This document shows positions 1-5,129 of a stretch of DNA of 6,689 nucleotides, piece after piece (positions within the stretch are counted from its first letter, which is position 1; each line of letters starts with the position of its first letter). Position numbers and translations under genes: made by a program. The notes beneath the pieces were generated by a model. That model worked only from the letters and a program-made list of their open reading frames with translations. It ran no database searches and was not told the origin of the DNA. Location: NCBI GenBank assembly GCA_036375215.1, contig DASUSH010000112.1, positions 1 to 6,689 on the forward strand, given 5' to 3'. The stretch is from DASUSH01 sp036375215 (lineage in GTDB: Bacteria > Actinomycetota > Thermoleophilia > Solirubrobacterales > 70-9).

Positions 1-1
1 G

Positions 2-526
2 CAGGCGGCCCCGTGTGAGGTCGCGATCGCCCCGCGGGGCTACGCGAGGGGTGAGCGCTCGAAGATCGGTCGCATCGGCGTCGCCTACGACGGTATGCCG
101 GAGTCCGAGCTCGCGCTCAACGAGGCGATCCGGATCGTGAAGGCCGCCGGCGCCGAGCTCGAGGTGATCACGGTCGCGCCGAATTTCGATCCGATGCTCG
201 GCGTCTCGATCGAACCGCTCCGCGACCATTACCGCGACAAGCTCGAGCACGGCATCGAGGCCGCGAGGGAGGCGGGCCTGGAGGTCGAGGGCCTCCTGCT
301 CGACGGCGACCCGGCCGACGCCCTCGCGCTCCACGGCGTCGAGCTGGACCTGCTCGTGCTCGGGTCGCGCGGCTACGGGCCCCTGCGCCACGTGCTGCTC
401 GGCAGCACCTCCACGAAGGTGATCCGCACGGCGCCGTCCCCCGTGCTCGTGGTCCCCCGCCGGGCCAAGGCGGTCGTCCATTCCCACGAGACCGCGACCG
501 CGGGCATCGCCTTGGGGCGGGGCTGA
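2..526 (+). CDS. Double-domain universal stress protein, 3' part (5' end outside window)
   Basis: This is the C-terminal 174 residues of a Usp protein whose start lies left of the window. The reading frame is open to the left edge. Residues 1-13 (QAAPCEVAIAPRG) match the final strand of a preceding Usp domain, so the ATG at 95 is internal: it lies in the conserved VAYDG nucleotide-binding loop of the last domain and cannot be the start. The last domain (about residues 22-152) ends with the family ATP-binding motif G-x2-G-x9-G-S, seen intact at G121-S135 (GSRGYGPLRHVLLGS), followed by APSPVLVVPR. A short Ala/Gly-rich tail follows. Usp proteins are cytoplasmic ATP-binding proteins linked to growth arrest, hypoxia and stress; the exact role here is unknown. 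The stop lies 2 nt before the next Usp gene, so the two are very probably co-transcribed. Family assignment is firm; the number of upstream domains is inferred as one. Confidence 0.92.
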   Translation, partial: QAAPCEVAIAPRGYARGERSKIGRIGVAYDGMPESELALNEAIRIVKAAGAELEVITVAPNFDPMLGVSIEPLRDHYRDKLEHGIEAAREAGLEVEGLLLDGDPADALALHGVELDLLVLGSRGYGPLRHVLLGSTSTKVIRTAPSPVLVVPRRAKAVVHSHETATAGIALGRG

Positions 527-528
527 GC

Positions 529-1446
529 ATGAAGATCCTGATCGGCCACGACGGCTCCGAACCGGGGCGCGACGCGCTCGCGCTGGGCCGCGAGATCGCC
601 GACGTCCTCGGCGCGACGCCGCTCGTCACGACGGTGCTCACCTGGCCGTCCAACCTGATGGGCCCGCAGGACCTGGAGGTCGCGGCCAAGGCCGAGACGG
701 ACGAGCTCTTCGTCCTCGCCCGCGATTACCTCGACGGGCTCTCCCCGGAGACGTGCTGGCGGGTGAACCGCTCGCCGGCGGAGGCCCTCTACGAGGTCGC
801 CGATTCGGAGGACGCGGCGCTGATCGTCGTCGGCTCGAGCCACCGTGGGCCGATCGGGCGTGTGATGCCCGGCAGCGTCGGCGCCTCGCTACTCCACGGC
901 GCGCCGTGCGGCGTGCTCGTCGCCCCGCGCGGGTTCGCCGACGCCGAGGAGCGCTCGTTCCGGAAGATCGCCGTCGCCTTCGACGGCTCGGCCGAGTCCT
1001 GGACCGCGCTCGAGACGGGGATCGGGCTCGCCGAGCGTCTTCACGCGTCGCTCGAGATCCTCGCGGTGGCGGAGCTTCCCCGGTACGGGCCGTCGACCGC
1101 CTTCGCCGTGCTGACGGTCACCGAGTACCGGTCGGCCGAGCGAGACGAGAAGCAGCGCCTGCTCGAGCTCGGGCGGGAGCGCGTCCCGGACGGGCTACCC
1201 GTCGAAACCCGCCTGCTCGAGGGCGAGCCGGGTCCGCAGCTCGCCGAGGCGGCCGCGGGTGCGGACCTCCTAATCGTCGGTTCGCGCGGATACGGGCCCC
1301 TTCGCCGGGTCCTGCTCGGGAGCGCTTCAGCGCGCCTGGTGGGCTCGGCGCCGTGCCCCGTCCTGGTCCTGCCACGCGGCATCGGGGTCGATCCGCTCTC
1401 GGTGCGCGCCGCCGGCCGCAAGGACGCGATGGAGACGAGCGGCTGA
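529..1446 (+). CDS. Double-domain universal stress protein (UspA family)
   Basis: A complete 305-residue tandem Usp protein, the usual length for double-domain members in Actinobacteria. Domain 1 spans about residues 1-135 and opens with MKILIGHDGS. Domain 2 spans about 145-284 and opens with KIAVAFDGS. The ATP-binding motif G-x2-G-x9-G-S is intact in domain 2 (G251-S265). In domain 1 it is altered: G102-S-S-H105 replaces the second Gly with His, although the terminal G115-S116 is kept. Only domain 2 therefore shows a canonical ATP site. The ATG is 2 nt after the preceding Usp stop, with a G-rich stretch (about 514-522) that could serve as ribosome site. Domain 2 closely resembles the last domain of the upstream gene (GSRGYGPLR-x-VLLGS, then APxPVLV-x-PR), so the pair looks like a tandem duplication. 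Likely role: nucleotide-dependent stress or dormancy signalling in the cytoplasm; no specific partner is visible. Confidence 0.95.
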   Translation: MKILIGHDGSEPGRDALALGREIADVLGATPLVTTVLTWPSNLMGPQDLEVAAKAETDELFVLARDYLDGLSPETCWRVNRSPAEALYEVADSEDAALIVVGSSHRGPIGRVMPGSVGASLLHGAPCGVLVAPRGFADAEERSFRKIAVAFDGSAESWTALETGIGLAERLHASLEILAVAELPRYGPSTAFAVLTVTEYRSAERDEKQRLLELGRERVPDGLPVETRLLEGEPGPQLAEAAAGADLLIVGSRGYGPLRRVLLGSASARLVGSAPCPVLVLPRGIGVDPLSVRAAGRKDAMETSG

Positions 1447-1525
1447 CGCATCCCGATGCCACGACGGCGGCTCCCGAGCGGGACGTCGCGGCGCGCGGCG
1501 GAGCGGGGGAGGGGCCGCGCCGCGC

Positions 1526-1930
1526 ATGATCGCGGACGACGCGGGGGGAGTGCCCCCGGGCGCGAGCGTCTCGAGCCGCGGGTTTCGGATCTTCAACCGA
1601 ACGGTGAACCCGCTCGTGCGGGCGACCCTGCGGTCGCCGCTTCACCCGATGCTCGGCGGCCGGCTCTGCCTGATCACGGTCACGGGCCGGCGGAGCGGCC
1701 GCGAGTTCACGATCCCGGTCGGCTACCGCCGCGAGGGCGATGCGGTCACGATCCGGGTCGGCTGGCCCGACCGCAAGACCTGGTGGCACAACCTGGGGCC
1801 CGACCCGCGTCCGGTGAGGCTTCGCATCGGCGGCGTCGAGCGTGTGGGCGAGGCCACCTTAAAGCGCGAGCAGGGCGGCGGGATTGCCGTCGAGGTCGAC
1901 CTCGGGCGGTCGGCGAACGCTGGGCCGTAA
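1526..1930 (+). CDS. Deazaflavin (F420)-dependent nitroreductase-family protein (Ddn/DUF385-like)
   Basis: 134 residues in the split-barrel family of F420-dependent nitroreductases and quinone reductases that includes mycobacterial Ddn. Visible family marks are LITVTGRRSG (residues 49-58; the TGR-x-SG element is known in this family to contact the cofactor phosphate), a following IPVGYRREGDAV strand, and TWWHNL (85-90), the counterpart of the usual WyhNL motif. Members transfer hydride from reduced F420 to quinones, nitro compounds or related acceptors; the substrate here cannot be told. The N-terminal helix region (about 17-40) is shorter than in Ddn, and the C-terminus ends soon after the last barrel strand, as in shorter subfamilies; I see no clear frameshift. 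The start is supported by a purine-rich GGGGGAGGGG (1505-1514), 11 nt upstream. It lies 79 nt after the Usp gene on the same strand, so it may share that transcript. Use of heme or flavin instead of F420 is possible in relatives. Confidence 0.85.
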   Translation: MIADDAGGVPPGASVSSRGFRIFNRTVNPLVRATLRSPLHPMLGGRLCLITVTGRRSGREFTIPVGYRREGDAVTIRVGWPDRKTWWHNLGPDPRPVRLRIGGVERVGEATLKREQGGGIAVEVDLGRSANAGP

Positions 1931-1945
1931 CACCGCCTGGCTGCG

Positions 1946-2380
1946 TCAGCGCCCCGCCGAGGCGCTCACATAGGCAGCGACCTCCTCGGCCTCCTTGCCC
2001 TCGAGGATGCCGGCCGGCATCGCCCCGGATCCGGCGCCGCCGTTCTCGATCGCGGCCAGGACCTGGGCGTCGTCGGGCCCGAGGGTGTCGAGGTCCGGAC
2101 CCGTGGTCCCGGTCGTGCCCGCGGCGGCGAGCGTGTGGCAGCTGCCGCAGGAGGAGACGAACAGCTCCCTGCCCGGTCCTGCGGACGCCGCTTCCTTCTG
2201 CGGCTCGGGCGCAGGCTCGGATTTCTCCGCCGGCGCGCTCCCGTCGCCCGCCCTGTCCTCGCCCACGTTGACGCCGATCGTGTAGGCGCTGACCATCAGC
2301 ACCAGGACGCAGAACCCGATACCGATCCCGAAGAACCAGGCCAGGCCCGTGCTCATGCCGTCGTTTCCGTTTTCGCTCAC
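1946..2380 (-). CDS. Membrane-anchored monoheme cytochrome c
   Basis: 144 residues. A single N-terminal membrane anchor (about 13-37) is followed by a flexible Ala/Pro/Glu/Lys-rich linker (about 41-68) and a class I cytochrome c domain. Heme is attached through C78-G-S-C81-H82, and M121 in GAMPAG is the likely sixth ligand. The domain ends with the usual C-terminal helix (EAEEVAAYV). The heme domain should sit on the outer face of the membrane and pass electrons to the CuA centre of the adjacent subunit II, or act as a fixed electron-donor subunit. The start is a GTG at 2380, one nt after the subunit I stop, chosen because a strong GGAGG lies 5 nt upstream; the in-frame ATG at 2356 has no comparable site and would trim eight hydrophilic residues. 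It is the last gene of the three-gene operon. No second heme motif is present. Confidence 0.93.
   Translation of the reverse strand: MSENGNDGMSTGLAWFFGIGIGFCVLVLMVSAYTIGVNVGEDRAGDGSAPAEKSEPAPEPQKEAASAGPGRELFVSSCGSCHTLAAAGTTGTTGPDLDTLGPDDAQVLAAIENGGAGSGAMPAGILEGKEAEEVAAYVSASAGR
1948..1966. terminator. Possible small hairpin at the convergent gene junction
   Basis: AGCGCC (1948-1953) and GGCGCT (1961-1966) form a perfect 6-bp GC stem with a 7-nt loop where the plus-strand Ddn-like gene and the minus-strand cytochrome gene meet. It lies mainly within the last codons of the cytochrome c gene and has no T-tract on either side. It could serve as a weak bidirectional transcription barrier, but chance pairing in GC-rich DNA is about as likely. 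Confidence 0.2.
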
Positions 2381-2381
2381 G

Positions 2382-4394
2382 TCAACCTCCGGTCACTCCC
2401 GCCGCGTACATCAGAGCCATGCCCACTGAGAGCACCAGCATCAGCCTGCCGACCACCCGGCCCAGCAGCGCTGCCCCGAAGCCGGTCGCCATCCCCAGCA
2501 AGGCGATCCCGCCGTGGAAGGCGGCGTGGGCCATGTCGTTGCCCTCCAGTGGCTCGTAGATCGCGGGGATCATCGCGAGCAACATCGCCGCCGGCGCGAG
2601 GATCGCCAGCGCCATGCCCGCCGTCGAGAAGCGGGGGGCGAGCCGGCGATAGACGGAGGGCGTGCAGGCGATGGCCAGGCCGAGGACGGCGCCGAAGAGG
2701 AACTCGGCGGCGTGCGCGAGGTGGTGGCTCTGGATGCTTTGCTCCGATGCCTCGGAGACATCCGGCAGGAAGGCGAACGCGCACACGACGGCCAGTCCCA
2801 CGGCCGTCCCCAGCTGCACCGGCCCCACCAGGGGTGCGACCGGCGGGGCCGTCGCCTCCTCGGAGGCGCCGGCGATCGCGGGTGGCGCCCGGCCGGGGCG
2901 GACCTCAGCGCGCCGGGACTCGCGCCAGAGGCGCGCGAACTCGTAGAGGAGGAGCAGGAAGCCGGCGGCGAAGATCACCACGGCAACGCTGGCGAAGACG
3001 CTGTAGCCCTCCGTGCCGGCCGGATGGACGGCGATTCGGCGCGGGACGCCGAGCGCGCCGGAGGCGTACCAGGCACCCACCAGCCCGTATCCGCCCAGCG
3101 CCATCGCCGCCGGTGCTCCGATCGTCGCCAGCCGCGAAGCCGGGCGGCCGGCGGCGCGCTCGAACATGTGGGCGAGGAAAGCCATCACCCAGAAGATGAC
3201 GCCGACCATCAGGTACGTGTGGAAGTGGGCCGGCACCCAGAGGGTGTTGTGGAAGCGGAAGTTGACCGGGATCACCGAATCGATCACCGCCCCCATGCCG
3301 CCGATCGCCCACCCGGCGAAGCCGAGGTAGATCAGGATCGAGGCGAGGGTCCAGCGATAGCGCGAGCCCCACACGAGCATCATCCCCGTGTAGATCGTCA
3401 CCACGGCCACCGGGAGCGCCGCCGCCGACGAGGAGATCGTCGAGATGCCCTGCGCCCAGCCCGGCTGCACGAAATCCATATAGAGGTGGTGCGAATAGGC
3501 GGTCGTGACGAGCACGAGCGTCGCCATCCATCCAAAAGCGAGCGGCTTCGTCGTCTTCCACGGGCGGCCCGCGTAGCGGGGCAGGAGGACGTAGATCATC
3601 CCGACCGCGAGGTAGATGATCAGGTTGGCAAAGGAATGGCCGAAGAAGTACGTGAGGTTCTTCGCCCAGAGCGCATCGAGCTCGGTCGCTCCGTCGATCG
3701 TCTTGCCGAGCAACGCGAGCAGGATCGTCGTCCCGACCGCGCTCGCCAGCATTCCCTGGGTGGTGACGACGGTGGCTGCGATCACCTGGGGTGGCGGCGG
3801 GTCGTCGTCGCGGCCGCGCAGGAAGCGCAGGCCGATGGCCCGTCCGAAGGTGCCGTACGCCCTCGTCGCCCCTGAGAGCACGTCGATGCAGAAGACGAAG
3901 AAGCCGACGCCGACGAGGACGAGCCCGCCGAGGAACGCCGCCGCCGCCCAGGTCGACCATGCGCCCGCCGCCGAGAACGGCAGCGGCGAGAGGAAGGTCC
4001 AGCCGGCGGCGAAGCCGCCGATCACCACCGCAACCACGATGGCGACCGCGCCGGTGACGATCGCCGCGTAGCTCGCGAGCATGCGGCCGAAGCCGAGCGG
4101 GACCGAGGGGCGGATCGCGAACCAGAGCCCGCCCATCATCGCCAGCATCGCGCCGGCCAGCATGCCCGCGCCGTGGAGGGTCATCAGCCGGTAGAACCAC
4201 TCGGGCGAGACCCCGACCGCATCCGCTTGGGTGAGCCGCATCGTCAGGCCCAGGAGCCCCATCGCCGCGAAAAGGGCGAGCCCGGTGCCCGCGAAGAGCC
4301 AGCCGACGATGCGTTCCTGCCGTCCCGGGGGTGGCATGAGCCGCTCCCCGTCGGGATGGGCGATGCCTGGCCGGCCGGCGGCGAGAGCCTCCAT
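2382..4394 (-). CDS. Heme-copper oxidase superfamily subunit I, atypical active site, C-terminal extension
   Basis: 670 residues. Twelve core membrane helices (about 29-487) are followed by a Pro/Ala/Glu-rich loop (about 490-525) and four or five extra helices (about 526-668). All six metal ligands are visible: H74 (MTLHGAGM) and H392 for low-spin heme, H390 (AHFH) for high-spin heme, and H253 (FFGHSF), H302 and H303 (SHHLYMDF) for CuB. The protein should reduce O2 or NO at the membrane using electrons delivered through the CuA subunit. The residue four after H253 is N257, where A- and B-type oxidases carry the cross-linked Tyr. The C-type Tyr, six residues before the helix VII His pair, is V296 here. 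Y249 and Y300 are nearby alternatives. By memory it resembles CuA-partnered proteins annotated as cbb3-type subunit I in other bacteria. The ATG at 4394 directly abuts the subunit II stop; Met20 (4337), with GGGGAG 6 nt upstream, is an equally plausible start. Confidence 0.92.
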   Translation of the reverse strand: MEALAAGRPGIAHPDGERLMPPPGRQERIVGWLFAGTGLALFAAMGLLGLTMRLTQADAVGVSPEWFYRLMTLHGAGMLAGAMLAMMGGLWFAIRPSVPLGFGRMLASYAAIVTGAVAIVVAVVIGGFAAGWTFLSPLPFSAAGAWSTWAAAAFLGGLVLVGVGFFVFCIDVLSGATRAYGTFGRAIGLRFLRGRDDDPPPPQVIAATVVTTQGMLASAVGTTILLALLGKTIDGATELDALWAKNLTYFFGHSFANLIIYLAVGMIYVLLPRYAGRPWKTTKPLAFGWMATLVLVTTAYSHHLYMDFVQPGWAQGISTISSSAAALPVAVVTIYTGMMLVWGSRYRWTLASILIYLGFAGWAIGGMGAVIDSVIPVNFRFHNTLWVPAHFHTYLMVGVIFWVMAFLAHMFERAAGRPASRLATIGAPAAMALGGYGLVGAWYASGALGVPRRIAVHPAGTEGYSVFASVAVVIFAAGFLLLLYEFARLWRESRRAEVRPGRAPPAIAGASEEATAPPVAPLVGPVQLGTAVGLAVVCAFAFLPDVSEASEQSIQSHHLAHAAEFLFGAVLGLAIACTPSVYRRLAPRFSTAGMALAILAPAAMLLAMIPAIYEPLEGNDMAHAAFHGGIALLGMATGFGAALLGRVVGRLMLVLSVGMALMYAAGVTGG
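2386..2390 (-). promoter_or_regulatory. Shine-Dalgarno site fixing a GTG start for cytochrome c
   Basis: On the minus strand this reads GGAGG, 5 nt before the GTG at 2380-2378. It lies inside the last codons of the subunit I gene, so translation of the cytochrome is probably coupled to that of subunit I. It is the reason for preferring GTG over the downstream ATG at 2356. Confidence 0.75.
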
Positions 4395-4928
4395 CTACTC
4401 CTCGGTCACCTCGAACTCTCGCGTCATCTCGTGGTGCTTCAAACCGCAGAACTCGAGACACGAGACGAGGTACGTTCCCGGCTCGTCGAGCTCCAGCACC
4501 ATCTCGTTGGTGTAGCCGGGCATCGCTTGGACGTCGCCCAGCAGCTCGCCCTTCGGGCTGTATACGCCGAAGCCGTGATTGACGTCGGCGGAGGTGACCT
4601 CGAAGGAGACCTCGCTCCCGGCCGGCACCTTCTGAGGCGTCATCGACCAGTAGAACTGCCCGCCGATCACCTTCACGCTCGCGTTGGCCGCATCCCCGCG
4701 GGAGTAGGGGAGGAAGAAGATGGCCGCGACGAGGACACCGGTGAAGAGGACGGCCAGGAACGCGAGCCACCCCGGCCGCGCCCGGTACCCGACCCGCTGG
4801 ACCCGCTCGAAAGGAACCTTGCGTCCCGCCTGGCGGGCTCCGAAGGCGAAGAACAGGCCGAGGGAAAGCGCGATCGCGGCGAAGACGAGAGCGACGATCG
4901 TCTGAAACTCACCGAAGCTGAGAGTCAT
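4395..4928 (-). CDS. Heme-copper oxidase subunit II with CuA centre
   Basis: 177 residues. Two membrane helices (about 8-30 and 53-73) are followed by an external cupredoxin domain (about 84-175). The CuA ligand set is complete: H118 (VNHGFG), C157, E159 (by its backbone carbonyl), C161, H165 and M168, in the pattern C-x-E-x-C-x3-H-x2-M (CLEFCGLKHHEM). It accepts electrons from a cytochrome c, plausibly the one encoded two genes downstream, and passes them to subunit I. No heme motif is fused to it. The ATG at 4928 is chosen because the protein then begins just before the first membrane helix; the frame stays open upstream to 5621, but that part is antisense to the NlpC/P60 gene. A weak AAGGA lies about 11 nt upstream. 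It is first in the operon, and its TAG stop touches the subunit I ATG. Confidence 0.94.
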   Translation of the reverse strand: MTLSFGEFQTIVALVFAAIALSLGLFFAFGARQAGRKVPFERVQRVGYRARPGWLAFLAVLFTGVLVAAIFFLPYSRGDAANASVKVIGGQFYWSMTPQKVPAGSEVSFEVTSADVNHGFGVYSPKGELLGDVQAMPGYTNEMVLELDEPGTYLVSCLEFCGLKHHEMTREFEVTEE

Positions 4929-5022
4929 GCAGCGGGGGTTCCTTCGCTCGCGCCGGCGGCCACTCCGCCGCGCTGTGAGCGACCGTATCAACAGACGTTC
5001 CCGGCCTTTCGATTTTCGCGAG

Positions 5023-5073
5023 GACCTGCGGCAAGCCTCGTTGCAACCGCCAGAGGCCCGGGGGTTGCAGGTC
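5023..5073 (+). promoter_or_regulatory. Candidate structured 5' leader of the NlpC/P60 gene
   Basis: Several inverted repeats overlap here. GACCTGC (5023-5029) pairs perfectly with GCAGGTC (5067-5073). Inside it GCCTC (5035-5039) pairs with GAGGC (5053-5057), and loop bases AACC (5045-5048) could pair with GGTT (5063-5066) as a pseudoknot. A competing stem, TTGCAACC (5041-5048) with GGTTGCAG (5063-5070, one G-U pair), uses part of the same 3' strand, so it excludes the outer stem. Mutually exclusive stems ahead of a cell-wall hydrolase gene would suit a regulatory RNA. No known riboswitch class is matched with confidence, and GC-rich DNA gives many chance stems. Confidence 0.35.
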
Positions 5074-5114
5074 GCCCCCGAGTTACCGTGAAGGGCTGCC
5101 CGGTCCCGCGAAGT

Positions 5115-5123
5115 GGGGGAGGG
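5115..5123 (+). promoter_or_regulatory. Shine-Dalgarno site fixing the NlpC/P60 start
   Basis: GGGGGAGGG lies 6 nt before the ATG at 5130. It matters because the frame is open far upstream (to 4173) as an antisense artefact. This site, together with the signal peptide that follows, places the true start at 5130. Confidence 0.75.
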
Positions 5124-5129
5124 CGGTCG

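Larger units (their letters stand above)
4929..5129. other. Divergent intergenic region between oxidase operon and NlpC/P60 gene
   Basis: These 201 nt separate the start codons of two divergent genes, so promoters for both should lie here. I could not find a convincing -35/-10 pair on either strand. The left half (4929-5020) shows no clear structure. The right half (5023-5073) holds the inverted repeats described separately. No small ORF with a credible ribosome site was seen. Confidence 0.6.

Noticed and set aside
95..97. ATG as the start of the first Usp gene
   Set aside because: The frame is open to the left edge with clear Usp sequence before it, and this Met lies inside the conserved VAYDG loop of the last domain.
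1456..2271. Plus-strand frame of 271 codons overlapping the Ddn-like and cytochrome genes
   Set aside because: The translation is Arg/Pro/Gly low complexity and conflicts with two genes that have clear family motifs.
2905..4770. Long minus-strand frame of 621 codons
   Set aside because: It is out of frame with subunits I and II and its translation is Arg/Gly/Asp-rich without motifs, while the overlapping frame has complete oxidase signatures.
4980..5010. Minus-strand GGGAAC followed by GTTGATACGGTC as an extracytoplasmic-sigma promoter for the oxidase operon
   Set aside because: The spacing to a suitable -10 element is off and no second element fits well, so I could not support it.
4975..5100. 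Possible c-di-AMP (ydaO) or c-di-GMP-I riboswitch
   Set aside because: CGAGTTACCG near 5080-5089 faintly recalls the end of the c-di-GMP-I class, but the conserved 5' half is missing. The conserved ydaO core is also absent.
4173..5129. Plus-strand open frame continuous with the NlpC/P60 gene upstream of 5130
   Set aside because: It is antisense to subunits I and II and has no domain features. A strong ribosome site and signal peptide mark the start at 5130.
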